Positions 15,672 through 23,362 of a DNA stretch of 23,362 nt are shown piece after piece. A program made the translations under genes and the position numbers. The notes below the pieces were generated by a model. The model had not been told where the DNA came from. It did not search any database and saw only the letters and a program-made list of their open reading frames with translations. The DNA comes from WTXA01 sp041741995 (GTDB taxonomy: Bacteria > Bacillota > TC1), in NCBI GenBank assembly GCA_041741995.1, contig JBGSJN010000088.1, positions 1-23,362 on the forward strand. The letters run 5' to 3'. Position 1 is the first letter of the stretch. Each line of letters starts with the position of its first letter.

Positions 15672-17450
15672 ATGAGTTTTGAAAATAGAAAACCAAGTGG
15701 ACTTCTTAATGAAAGTAATCTGACACAAAAGGTATTGGTATCAGGTTGGGTGAATAGAAGAAGAGATCATGGTGGTTTGATTTTTATTGATTTAAGAGAT
15801 AGAAGTGGCTTATTACAAATTGTCTTTGATGAGAATTTCACTGATTTTAAAACTGTTGAAAAACTAAGAAATGAATTTGTTATTGAAGTAGAAGGAACTA
15901 TAAGAAAAAGGGCTCCTGAAGCAGTAAATCCTAAATTACCAACTGGCATGATAGAGTTAGTTGGAGAAAAACTAACTATTTTAAACTCATCTAAGACTCC
16001 AGTATTTGATATAAATGATTCTACAAATGTAGATGAAAATGTAAGACTGAAATATAGATACTTGGATCTAAGAGGCAAGGAAATGCAAGAAAACTTAATA
16101 TTAAGACATAAAGTTACTATTGCTATGAGAAAATTCTTAGATAATAAAGGTTTTTTAGAAATTGAAACACCTATGCTGGGAAAAAGCACACCTGAAGGAG
16201 CAAGAGACTACTTGGTTCCAAGTAGAGTGCACCCGGGTCAGTTCTTTGCCTTACCACAGTCACCACAAATATACAAACAACTCCTTATGGTTGCAGGAAT
16301 GGAAAAATATTTCCAAATAACCAGATGTTTTAGAGATGAAGATTTAAGAGCTGACAGACAACCTGAATTTACACAATTAGATATGGAAATGTCCTTTGTT
16401 GAAAGGGATGAAGTTATTAGATTAATTGATAGTATGGTTGGCTATATTTTTAAAGAAACTTTAAATGTAGATTTACCATCATCTTTTCCCCATATTACAT
16501 ATAAAGAGGCTATGGATAAATATGGATCTGACAGACCTGACTTAAGATTCGATTTACCACTTATCAATATTGGTGATATTGTAAAAGATACAAATTTTAA
16601 GGTGTTTAGATCCATCCTAGACAAAGGTGGTATGATCAAGGGTATAAACGGCAAAAATTGTGGAAACGTTTTATCTAGAAGAGAAATAGACGGTTTAACA
16701 AACTTTGTTGCCCAGTTTGGGGCTAAAGGATTAGCTTGGATTGCAATAAAGGAAGATGGAATCAGTTCTACTATAGCTAAATTTCTTTCAGAAGATGAAT
16801 TGAATAATATTATAAAAGAAATGGATGGTCAAGTAGGTGATTTATTAATGTTTGTTGCTGATAGTAAAGAAGTTACTAACAGTGCCTTAGGAGCCTTAAG
16901 AATAGAATTGGCAAAGCGTCTTGATTTGATTGATGAAAATGAATTGAATTTTGTTTGGGTTGTTGATTTTCCATTATTTGAATATGATGCTGAAGAAAAA
17001 CGATATGTTGCCATACATCATATGTTTACAGCTCCAAGAGTTGATGATTTAGATAAATTAGCAACAAATCCACTTGAAGTTAGAGCACAGGCCTATGATT
17101 TAGTTTTAAATGGGACTGAACTAGGTGGTGGAAGTATTAGGATACATGATCCTATTATGCAAAAGAGTATTTTTGATCTAATTGGTTTTAGTGATGAAGA
17201 AGCAGAAGAACAATTTGGGTTCTTACTAGAAGCTTTTTCATATGGTGCACCTCCTCATGGCGGAATTGCCTTTGGCTTAGATAGAATTATTATGTTAATG
17301 AAAAAATGTAGTAGTATAAGGGATGTAATTGCATTCCCAAAAACTCAAAGTGCTGCAGATTTAATGATGGGCGCCCCTTCATATGTAACTGAAAAACAAA
17401 TGAAAGAGCTATTTATTAAGTCTCAAGGTATAAAGGATATTAAAAATTAA
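15672..17450 (+). CDS. aspS: Aspartyl-tRNA synthetase, possibly non-discriminating (Asp/Asn)
   Basis: Class IIb synthetase of 592 residues, with the bacterial-type layout: an N-terminal OB-fold anticodon-binding domain, the catalytic core and an inserted GAD-type domain. Motif 2 is FRDEDLRADRQPEFTQ and motif 3 lies in GIAFGLDRIIML. In the OB fold the sequence reads RRRDHGG with H33 where E. coli has leucine (L30). In Pseudomonas aeruginosa the equivalent H31 is associated with non-discriminating enzymes that also charge tRNA-Asn. That would require GatCAB elsewhere in the genome. Strong RBS AGGAGGAG overlaps the hisS end. Enzyme identity is certain; tRNA specificity is inferred. Confidence 0.96.
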   Translation: MSFENRKPSGLLNESNLTQKVLVSGWVNRRRDHGGLIFIDLRDRSGLLQIVFDENFTDFKTVEKLRNEFVIEVEGTIRKRAPEAVNPKLPTGMIELVGEKLTILNSSKTPVFDINDSTNVDENVRLKYRYLDLRGKEMQENLILRHKVTIAMRKFLDNKGFLEIETPMLGKSTPEGARDYLVPSRVHPGQFFALPQSPQIYKQLLMVAGMEKYFQITRCFRDEDLRADRQPEFTQLDMEMSFVERDEVIRLIDSMVGYIFKETLNVDLPSSFPHITYKEAMDKYGSDRPDLRFDLPLINIGDIVKDTNFKVFRSILDKGGMIKGINGKNCGNVLSRREIDGLTNFVAQFGAKGLAWIAIKEDGISSTIAKFLSEDELNNIIKEMDGQVGDLLMFVADSKEVTNSALGALRIELAKRLDLIDENELNFVWVVDFPLFEYDAEEKRYVAIHHMFTAPRVDDLDKLATNPLEVRAQAYDLVLNGTELGGGSIRIHDPIMQKSIFDLIGFSDEEAEEQFGFLLEAFSYGAPPHGGIAFGLDRIIMLMKKCSSIRDVIAFPKTQSAADLMMGAPSYVTEKQMKELFIKSQGIKDIKN

Positions 17451-17451
17451 T

Positions 17452-18711
17452 ATGGATTTGTTTGAACAAAATCTAAAAGAACAAGAAAAAAGAAATGCCC
17501 CTTTGGCTGAAAGAATCAGGCCTACAAGATTAGAAGATATTGTAGGTCAAGAACACCTTTTAGCAAGGGGCAAACCCTTATATGAAGCTATTATCAAGGA
17601 TACAATTCCTTCGATGATTCTTTATGGTCCGCCAGGATCTGGTAAGACAACTATTGCTAGAGTAATAGCTAATACTTCTAGTAGTAATTTTGTTTCTATT
17701 AATGCTGTCATCGATGGTATTCCAAAAATTAAGGAAGTTATTGAAGAAGCTAGAAATAACCTAAAACTATATTCTAAAAGGACTATATTATTTATTGATG
17801 AAATTCATAGATTTAATAAGAATCAACAAGATGCCTTACTGCCATTTTTAGAAAGCGGTCTTATCATTTTAATTGGTGCTACAACTGAAAATCCCTTTGT
17901 AGAAATAAATAAGGCCTTAGTTTCTAGATTGTTACTATTTAAACTAAACCAAATTAAAAGTAATGATATTGAAGGTATTATTGAAAGGACTTTAAAAGAT
18001 AAGAATAATGGCTATGGAAATTATTCTATTAACTTTGATGAAAAGGATAAGCTAATAAGGTTCCTTATCCACATAAGTAATGGGGATTTAAGAAAGACCT
18101 TGAATGCATTAGAACAACTGATTAGTATAACAAAAGTATCTAATGATGGAAGCTTGGATTTGACCTTTGAAAATGCAAAAATGTTAATTAAGGAAAAGAG
18201 CCTTCCTTATGATAAAGGTGGTTCTGAACATTATGATGTTATCTCAGCATTTATTAAAAGTGTTAGAGGCTCAGATGTCAATGCTGCTCTTCATTATCTA
18301 GCTAGGATGATAGAAGGGGGAGAGGACCCAATGTTTATAGCAAGACGCCTTATAATTCTTGCTAGCGAGGATATTGGGCTTGCTGACTCTACAGCTTTAA
18401 TACTAGCAAATAGTTGTGCTCAGTCAATTATGTTGATTGGTATGCCTGAAGGTAGAATAATTTTAGGACATGTAACAGCTTATTTAGCTCTAGCCCCTAA
18501 AAGCAATAGCGCTTACATGGCTATTGATAGTGCTATATCAGATATTAAGAACAAGGATATTGGAACTGTACCTGAGCATTTATGTAACTATAACGACGGA
18601 TATATCTATCCACATAATTTTGAAGAAAAGGATTATGTGGTAGAACAACAGTATCTGCCTAATTTATTAAAAGATAGAAAATATTATGTGAAAAAGAAGT
18701 TTGATAAGTGA
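17452..18711 (+). CDS. rarA: Replication-associated recombination protein A (RarA/MgsA, AAA+ ATPase)
   Basis: AAA+ ATPase related to clamp loaders and WRNIP1, acting at stalled replication forks and interacting with SSB. The 419 residues begin with the family N-terminus PLAERIRPTRLEDIVGQEHLL, then Walker A GPPGSGKT at 59-66, DEIH at 116-119 (Walker B region), sensor 1 GATTENPF, and an arginine finger in VSRLL. The C-terminal oligomerisation region has GGEDPMFIARRLIILASEDIGLAD. It starts 1 nt after aspS. In Bacillus subtilis rarA also lies just downstream of hisS-aspS (with tcdA between), so the placement is conserved. The RBS is weak and distant, which suggests coupling. Confidence 0.95.
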   Translation: MDLFEQNLKEQEKRNAPLAERIRPTRLEDIVGQEHLLARGKPLYEAIIKDTIPSMILYGPPGSGKTTIARVIANTSSSNFVSINAVIDGIPKIKEVIEEARNNLKLYSKRTILFIDEIHRFNKNQQDALLPFLESGLIILIGATTENPFVEINKALVSRLLLFKLNQIKSNDIEGIIERTLKDKNNGYGNYSINFDEKDKLIRFLIHISNGDLRKTLNALEQLISITKVSNDGSLDLTFENAKMLIKEKSLPYDKGGSEHYDVISAFIKSVRGSDVNAALHYLARMIEGGEDPMFIARRLIILASEDIGLADSTALILANSCAQSIMLIGMPEGRIILGHVTAYLALAPKSNSAYMAIDSAISDIKNKDIGTVPEHLCNYNDGYIYPHNFEEKDYVVEQQYLPNLLKDRKYYVKKKFDK

Positions 18712-18726
18712 TAGGAGTAGATTTTA

Positions 18727-19482
18727 ATGTTATTTACTAGTTGGAATGTTAATGGATTACGAGCAGCTTTGAATAAAGGTTTTTTGGAGTTTTTACATGA
18801 TAATAACCCTGATATAATAGCTTTACAAGAAACTAAAATGGAAAAAAGTCAGGCTGTTATAGATTTACAAGAATATCAAGAGTTTTGGAATAGTGCTGAA
18901 AAAAAAGGATACTCAGGTACAGCCATATTTACAAAAAATGAACCATTAAAGTCAAGTATAGGTATAGGTATTGAAGAGCATGATAAAGAGGGAAGAGTTA
19001 TCACTCTTGAATATGAAAACTTCTATTTTGTAGATGTTTATACTCCTAATTCAAAAGATAAACTGGCTAGAATAGACTATAGGGTCGAATGGGAAGATGT
19101 ATTTAGAAATTATCTTATTAAACTAGATGCTATTAAACCAGTAATAGTTTGTGGTGACCTGAATGTAGCACATCAGGAGATTGATTTAAAAAACCCTCAA
19201 TCCAATAGAAATAATGCTGGTTTTTCTGATGCTGAAAGAAATAAATTTTCAGAATTATTAGCTGCTGGATTCGTTGACTGTTTTAGGTATTTATATCCTG
19301 ATGCAACTAGTAAATATACTTGGTGGTCCTATAGATTTAATGCTAGAGTTAATAATGCTGGTTGGAGAATAGATTATTTTCTAGTATCAGAAAGATTGAA
19401 AAGTGCTATTAAAGATTTTGTTATTCATGATTTAGTCATGGGTAGTGATCATTGTCCTGTGTCTCTAATTATTGATATCTAA
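18727..19482 (+). CDS. xth: Exodeoxyribonuclease III / AP endonuclease (ExoA type)
   Basis: Mg-dependent AP endonuclease and 3'-5' exonuclease of base excision repair. The 251 residues have N7 in SWNVNG, metal ligand E35 in QETK, GYSGTAIF, D144 and N146 in GDLNVAHQ, the YTWWSYR and WRIDYFL motifs, and the C-terminal D241-H242 catalytic pair in SDHCPV. RBS AGGAG at 18713-18717, 15 nt after rarA. The Gram-positive name exoA would also fit. Confidence 0.96.
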   Translation: MLFTSWNVNGLRAALNKGFLEFLHDNNPDIIALQETKMEKSQAVIDLQEYQEFWNSAEKKGYSGTAIFTKNEPLKSSIGIGIEEHDKEGRVITLEYENFYFVDVYTPNSKDKLARIDYRVEWEDVFRNYLIKLDAIKPVIVCGDLNVAHQEIDLKNPQSNRNNAGFSDAERNKFSELLAAGFVDCFRYLYPDATSKYTWWSYRFNARVNNAGWRIDYFLVSERLKSAIKDFVIHDLVMGSDHCPVSLIIDI

Positions 19483-19494
19483 AAACGAAAGGAT

Positions 19495-19500
19495 AGGTGG
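19495..19500 (+). promoter_or_regulatory. Ribosome binding site that sets the eamA start
   Basis: AGGTGG immediately before ATG 19505, with AAAGGA a few bases further up. It favours this start over an in-frame ATG at 19472 that overlaps the end of xth and has no RBS. Confidence 0.6.
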
Positions 19501-19504
19501 AATT

Positions 19505-20416
19505 ATGGTAGAAACTAAAAAAAACCGTTTTAAAGGCTTTGCCTTTGTATTTTTGGCTGTATTGATATATTCAGGTCAAAGCGTTATTGCTAGATCAGTA
19601 TTAATTGCCGGTTTAAGCCCTTTATTATTGGCTGCTTTAAAATTAGTATCTGGATTTGTCACATTAAGTATAATGATTCTAGTAATGAGAAAGAAACTTC
19701 ATTTCGATAAAAAGGATTTACCTATATGGTTAGTCTTGGGAATAGTTGGTGGTGCAGGATTTGCTATAACTTTATCTTATTCATTTAGTATCCAAGGAGC
19801 TAGTCAAGGCATAATATATTTATATACAGCTCCAGCATTTACGGTAATTCTTTCTCATTTTTATCTTAAGGAGAAAATTACTCGAAATAAATTTATTGCT
19901 GTTCTTTTAGTACTTATTGGAACAGTAGCAGTAGCATTAGGATCAGGTGGAAGTAGCTTTGAATTTAATTTTATTGGTTTTTTATTAGGTTTAGGTTCTG
20001 GTTTAAGTTACGGATTTTTTAGTGTAATTGGTAAAAAACTAAGTGCAAAATATGATAGCTGGAATCTTAATTTTTTTTATATACTTATTGGGTCGATTGC
20101 GGTTTCACCTATATTAGTATTTTTCGACTGGCCATACTTAATTAGTAATAATTTAAATCTTCTATTTTGGGTATTTTTGTATGGGGCTATGATTTTTGGT
20201 TTTGGTAATTACTTCTTCATGAAGAGTATGAATTATCTAGAAGCAGGGGAGATTATGATTTTCGCAAATTTTGAACCTGTTTTATCAGTTATTTTCGCAT
20301 CGTTGATACTGTCGGAAAAATTAATGCCATTACAAATTGTTGGTTTTGTATTTGTATTGGCTGCAATATTCCTGATAGCCAAGACTGATAGTAATTATAT
20401 AGCCTTAGAAGGATAA
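19505..20416 (+). CDS. EamA-family (DMT superfamily) membrane transporter
   Basis: An integral membrane protein of 303 residues with about ten hydrophobic segments arranged as two EamA repeats, roughly residues 10-140 and 155-295. Recognisable features are FVFLAVLIYSGQSVIARS in the first segment, YLYTAPAFTVILSHFYLKEKITRNKFIAVLLVLIGTV-type end of repeat one, and EPVLSVIFASLILSEKL in repeat two. The family exports or imports amino acids, nucleosides and other metabolites; the substrate cannot be named from sequence. It starts 22 nt after xth and is probably the last gene of the rsh operon, before a terminator. Confidence 0.9.
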   Translation: MVETKKNRFKGFAFVFLAVLIYSGQSVIARSVLIAGLSPLLLAALKLVSGFVTLSIMILVMRKKLHFDKKDLPIWLVLGIVGGAGFAITLSYSFSIQGASQGIIYLYTAPAFTVILSHFYLKEKITRNKFIAVLLVLIGTVAVALGSGGSSFEFNFIGFLLGLGSGLSYGFFSVIGKKLSAKYDSWNLNFFYILIGSIAVSPILVFFDWPYLISNNLNLLFWVFLYGAMIFGFGNYFFMKSMNYLEAGEIMIFANFEPVLSVIFASLILSEKLMPLQIVGFVFVLAAIFLIAKTDSNYIALEG

Positions 20417-20432
20417 GTTCATATAAAGGATA

Positions 20433-20478
20433 AGGACTCAAGTATATTTAATATCCTTGAGTCCTCTTTATTGTTTTC
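20433..20478 (+). terminator. Terminator closing the rsh-eamA operon
   Basis: Arms AGGACTCAAG (20433-20442) and CTTGAGTCCT (20456-20465) form a 10-bp perfect stem with a 13-nt AT loop, followed by a T-rich stretch. It lies between convergent genes and may act partly for the minus-strand regulator gene as well. Confidence 0.85.
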
Positions 20479-20533
20479 TCTATTTGGTTTACATAATATA
20501 TATTATCGGTTAATTAATATTATATATATCTAG

Positions 20534-21292
20534 TTAATCACTGATTATTTTAATTTGTATACATGTTACATAGTTCTCTACATTACTTTCTACAAATTGA
20601 TCAACAACATTGAAATTTACAGTTAGTTTATCCAGTTTTAAATTCTTGTTTTCATTATATATCATATTCATAGTTTTTGTAATATTGCTATAATCACCTT
20701 TATGATAACCACATAAATATTTTCCACTTGGTATAGTTGAAATTAATTTTTCATTATTATAAATTACTCCTTCTTCTTCTACAAGTAAAGCACCAAAGGA
20801 TTTAATAGTATCTTCATAGAAGGCTATTGTTGGATAATAATAGAACATTTCAGATTTATATAACTGTTCTTCAGAGCCGATTGGTGAGTAAAGTCGCTCA
20901 TCATAGTATCTAATGTCATATTTATCGAAATTGATTTTAGGCAGCTCTTTTTCAATAAATTTGATTTTTCTTTTGATTATATTGTCAATTTTGATTATTT
21001 CATCCCATTTATCATGTAATAAACGTGATTGTTCCTTTAACTTGCCTAATACAAATTCTACTTTTCTTGATTTCATATAGGCATCAATATTATGTATAGA
21101 ATAATCTAGTTTCCTTAAGTAACGTATACTTGCCAATTCATAGAGTTGGTTAAATTGATAATACCTGTAACCTGTATCTGTATCTCTTTTAACTGGCTTA
21201 AACAAACCAACTTCATCATAGTAGCGTAGTGTTTTTGTATTAATGTTAAAAAGATCGCTAAGTTCGCCAATAGTAAAATAGTCTTTAATCAT
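20534..21292 (-). CDS. MerR-family regulator with a GyrI/BmrR-like ligand-binding domain
   Basis: A 252-residue transcription factor. Residues 5-75 form the MerR winged helix-turn-helix: FTIGELSDLFNINTKTLRYYDEVGLFKP followed by the wing TGYRYY and LRKLDYSIHNI. A helical dimerisation segment lies at about 75-115. The rest resembles the multidrug-sensing AraC_E_bind/GyrI domain of BmrR, including IPSGKYLCGYHKGDYSNI. Cysteines typical of metal-sensing MerR proteins are absent from the dimerisation helix, so an organic ligand is more likely. It is read away from the adjacent BMP gene but on the same strand, about 100 bp downstream of it. Its target is unknown; candidates are itself and the BMP operon. 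Confidence 0.85.
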   Translation of the reverse strand: MIKDYFTIGELSDLFNINTKTLRYYDEVGLFKPVKRDTDTGYRYYQFNQLYELASIRYLRKLDYSIHNIDAYMKSRKVEFVLGKLKEQSRLLHDKWDEIIKIDNIIKRKIKFIEKELPKINFDKYDIRYYDERLYSPIGSEEQLYKSEMFYYYPTIAFYEDTIKSFGALLVEEEGVIYNNEKLISTIPSGKYLCGYHKGDYSNITKTMNMIYNENKNLKLDKLTVNFNVVDQFVESNVENYVTCIQIKIISD

Positions 21293-21317
21293 ATTAATTT
21301 TCCATCTCTTTCAAATA

Positions 21318-21353
21318 AAAATAAGTGCAGGATTATTATCCTGCACTTATTTT
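21318..21353 (-). terminator. 16-bp perfect inverted repeat, likely terminator of the BMP operon
   Basis: Arms AAAATAAGTGCAGGAT (21318-21333) and ATCCTGCACTTATTTT (21338-21353) are perfectly complementary around a 4-nt loop. On the minus strand a T-rich run follows it (TTTTTATTT), so it can terminate the BMP transcript. Because it also occupies most of the MerR gene's upstream region, an operator or 5'-UTR role is possible. Confidence 0.75.
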
Positions 21354-21392
21354 AACATATTAATTAAAATTATAATCTTTTATACATTGAAA

Positions 21393-22373
21393 TTATTTAA
21401 CATATTGCATAACGTCTAATTTACCTGATGAAAGCTGTTCCTTTAGTTCAGTCATTTTATCCATAACATCTTTAGGAACTTTAGAACCCAGTTTTTCGCT
21501 GTAGGTAAAGTCGATTATACCTTGCTTAACTCCCATTAGTTCAAATCCAACTTTATAATTATCCTTACTTATATTTTCAACTGTAGTGAAAATTGCTTTA
21601 GACATATCTGCTGGTGCACAAGCGATAAGAGTCTTGTCAAACTTATCATATTCTGCAAAGATGGAAGCTATAGAAAACAACCCCTTCTCTTCTGCTGCTA
21701 GATAAACTCCTTGGCTTGCTGCATTGGCATTACCCATTAAGATATCAGCACCTTGGCTGGCGAAGGTCAAGCCTTGCTCTTTAGCTTTGTTTACATCATC
21801 ACTACCGATAATTGCGGTTAATACCTTTACATTAGGATTTATATATTTGGCTCCTGCCTCAAATCCTTTAATATCATTTGCAATTGGTGGGATGTTAAGG
21901 CCTCCGATTCCTCCGACAATATTAGATTTTGTCATTAATGCTGCAAAAGCACCTTTCAAGAAACCTGCTTGTTGATAATAGTTGCTTATTGATCCTACAT
22001 TTTTATCATTTGTAACATCAGAGCTTGTAACAATAAAGATTGTGTCAGGAAATTCCTTGCCAACTGTTAGTGCAGCGTCTGAAAATTCAAAACCATGACC
22101 GATTACTACATCATTGCCATCTTTAGCATAATCTCTAAGAATTCTTTCATAATCTGCAGGCTGAGTATTTTCATTTACTGAAACATCAGCATCTAATTCT
22201 TCTTCAATCATCAATAGACCAGTGTAAGCTACCTGGCTCCAACCTCCGTCTGTCTTTGCACCTGGTATAGCTAAGGCTACCTTTAATTGTTCAGCTTTTT
22301 CTTCAGTTTTGCCACATCCAATAACAGCTAAAGCTAGTAACATAGTAATAAATATAATAATAATTTTTTTCAT
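21393..22373 (-). CDS. BMP-family substrate-binding lipoprotein (ABC-type uptake)
   Basis: A secreted lipid-anchored binding protein of the Bmp/PnrA/Med family, typically for purine nucleosides or related compounds. The 326 residues start with a signal peptide (MKKIIIIFITML) and a lipobox VIGC, with the lipidated Cys at residue 20. The mature part begins with KVALAIPGAKTDGGWSQVAY and has DVVIGHGFEFSDAAL, PDTIFIVTSS and the hinge region GFLKGAFAALMT, all typical of the family. An AGGAGG RBS lies at 22383-22388. It is 33 bp downstream of an amidohydrolase on the same strand, so purine-like substrates are plausible. No ATPase or permease gene is seen; they may lie beyond the right edge. Confidence 0.92.
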   Translation of the reverse strand: MKKIIIIFITMLLALAVIGCGKTEEKAEQLKVALAIPGAKTDGGWSQVAYTGLLMIEEELDADVSVNENTQPADYERILRDYAKDGNDVVIGHGFEFSDAALTVGKEFPDTIFIVTSSDVTNDKNVGSISNYYQQAGFLKGAFAALMTKSNIVGGIGGLNIPPIANDIKGFEAGAKYINPNVKVLTAIIGSDDVNKAKEQGLTFASQGADILMGNANAASQGVYLAAEEKGLFSIASIFAEYDKFDKTLIACAPADMSKAIFTTVENISKDNYKVGFELMGVKQGIIDFTYSEKLGSKVPKDVMDKMTELKEQLSSGKLDVMQYVK

Positions 22374-22406
22374 TTGATCTTACCTCCTACTTTTAATTTA
22401 CTTTAA

Positions 22407-23362
22407 CTACCACTTAGGGAATGAATCAGATTTGCTTCTTAGTACTTTATCGCATATCCTTTCACCTTCTCTGGATAATTCATATTCATCAATACCTGTC
22501 AGAACACCTCCTTTATATACTACTTTACCATTAATCATTGTCAGCCAGACTGGACCTGTAACACCTGTTCTGGCTAGTATGTTTTTTGGATCATGCAGGG
22601 CTCCTGTTAATTCTAATGCTTCTGTATCAATCATAAACAAGTCTGCCCCTTTATCTACTTCTAATGAGCCGAGTTTTTCTCTACCAAGAGTCTTTGCACC
22701 ATTTACTGTAGCAATTTTTAATAATTCATAAGGAGTAATGGCACCGCCTCTTTCCTTACTGAAGTAAGCTTGCATTATAAATGCCATTCTTAGTGAATCA
22801 AGAAGATTTGAACTATCATTAGTTGCCGAACCGTCACATCCAAGACTTATTAATACATTATCCTTCTGCATACCAATCATATCAAGAATGTTGTGACCTC
22901 CTAGAACTGCCGGAGCAGGACAATGGGAAACTCCTGTACCAGTTTTACCCATTTTCTTGTACTCTTCTGGTAACAGTTCCCATCCATGGGCATACCAGAC
23001 ATCTTTTCCTATAAAGCCGATGTCGTCGCACCAATCTAGAGTTCTTTTTCCAGTTTTCTCTAGCATGATCTCATTTTCACCTTCACCTAAGTGTGTATGT
23101 AGTAAAACATTTTTTGATCGGGCTAATTTTATTGAATCAATAAAAGTTTGTTTATAACTATTTATTGGCTGACATGGAGCAATTACTATTTGTTTCATAG
23201 AAAATGGGTCTGGATTATGAAATTTATTAATCAGTCGTTCACAATCTGATAAGAATTCATCGGTAGTTTCAACCATTTCATCAGGTATGTTGCTGCCTTT
23301 TGAAATTGGCAGTGTATTTGCTCCTCGACCTGCATGGTATCTGATTCCTATTTTCTCAGCTG
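22407..23362 (-). CDS. Amidohydrolase, 8-oxoguanine/hydroxytriazine deaminase-like, 5'-truncated by the window edge
   Basis: The reading frame stays open from its stop at 22407 to the right edge, so the 5' end is missing; the Met at 23274-23276 is internal. The upstream codons (about 23277-23360) encode EKIGIRYHAGRGANTLP and on to PDEMVETTDE, which align with the GIRFHxTRG region of this family. Metal-dependent deaminase features follow: LHTHLGEGE, YAHGWEL, GVSHCPAP and LGCDGSATNDSSNL, then TVNGAKTLGRE..GSLEVDKGADLF and the C-terminal strand domain. The pattern is nearest to 8-oxoguanine deaminases and AtzB-type ethylaminohydrolases within the cytosine deaminase-like COG0402 group. The exact substrate is inferred. 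It lies 33 bp before the BMP lipoprotein gene in the same operon. Confidence 0.82.
   Translation of the reverse strand, partial: AEKIGIRYHAGRGANTLPISKGSNIPDEMVETTDEFLSDCERLINKFHNPDPFSMKQIVIAPCQPINSYKQTFIDSIKLARSKNVLLHTHLGEGENEIMLEKTGKRTLDWCDDIGFIGKDVWYAHGWELLPEEYKKMGKTGTGVSHCPAPAVLGGHNILDMIGMQKDNVLISLGCDGSATNDSSNLLDSLRMAFIMQAYFSKERGGAITPYELLKIATVNGAKTLGREKLGSLEVDKGADLFMIDTEALELTGALHDPKNILARTGVTGPVWLTMINGKVVYKGGVLTGIDEYELSREGERICDKVLRSKSDSFPKW

Noticed and set aside
15767..16189. 140-residue minus-strand ORF inside aspS
   Set aside because: It is an antisense shadow of conserved aspS sequence with no RBS or recognisable domain. Other antisense ORFs (for example 14042-14362, 3179-3436, 22432-22731, 22823-23014) were rejected on the same grounds.
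19472..19504. An EamA start at 19472
   Set aside because: It overlaps xth and lacks an RBS; ATG 19505 is preceded by AGGTGG and begins just before the basic, then hydrophobic, N-terminus.
23274..23276. Met at 23276 as the true start of the amidohydrolase
   Set aside because: The frame continues upstream to the window edge and encodes conserved family residues (GIRYHAGRG), so the gene is truncated and not short.
1..23362. Mobile element, CRISPR array, defence island, toxin-antitoxin pair, tRNA or rRNA
   Set aside because: I saw no direct-repeat array, transposase, integrase, paired small ORFs or tRNA-like cloverleaf. The gaps are too short and all long ORFs are accounted for by housekeeping or metabolic families.

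Overview
This window is a chromosomal stretch of an AT-rich, low-GC Gram-positive anaerobe, most likely from Clostridia or Tissierellia. That placement is inferred from gene order (lon-engB; queA-tgt-yajC; rsh-dtd-MBL-hisS-aspS-rarA), strong AGGAGG-type ribosome binding sites, near-consensus sigma-A promoters, and the fermentative pair pyruvate phosphate dikinase plus hexameric-type glutamate dehydrogenase. It has no rRNA, tRNA, CRISPR array, insertion sequence, phage gene or other sign of a mobile island. Genes are packed tightly: no gap exceeds about 200 bases, and almost every ORF belongs to a recognisable family.

Layout. (1) 1-4221, plus strand: the 3' part of lon, then engB, agmatinase (speB) and a long E. 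coli-type S-adenosylmethionine decarboxylase (speD), closely spaced and probably cotranscribed. (2) 4269-8456: two single-gene units, ppdK and gdh, each with its own near-perfect promoter, strong RBS and downstream hairpin. These look like highly expressed central and amino-acid metabolism genes. (3) 8470-11039: queA-tgt-yajC (queuosine tRNA modification plus the Sec accessory protein YajC), closed by a terminator with no secDF following. (4) 11077-20478: an apparent eight-gene operon, rsh (relA/spoT)-dtd-MBL hydrolase-hisS-aspS-rarA-xth-eamA, with gaps of about 1-22 nt (rsh and dtd overlap) and a terminator at its end. It joins the stringent-response enzyme, D-aminoacyl-tRNA proofreading, two aminoacyl-tRNA synthetases and two DNA maintenance proteins. 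(5) 20534-23362, minus strand: a BmrR-like MerR regulator, a BMP-family substrate-binding lipoprotein, and the 3' part of an amidohydrolase resembling 8-oxoguanine/hydroxytriazine deaminases. The last two form a likely purine-type scavenging operon that continues past the right edge.

I searched for an undescribed system and found no convincing one. The points worth a second look are moderate: the amidohydrolase/BMP/MerR cluster and its 16-bp perfect inverted repeat, the rsh-tRNA synthetase operon with no room for a T-box, the 29-bp rsh/dtd overlap, the speB-speD pair without a local spermidine synthase, the apparent lack of a separate promoter for queA, and the AspRS histidine suggesting relaxed tRNA specificity.
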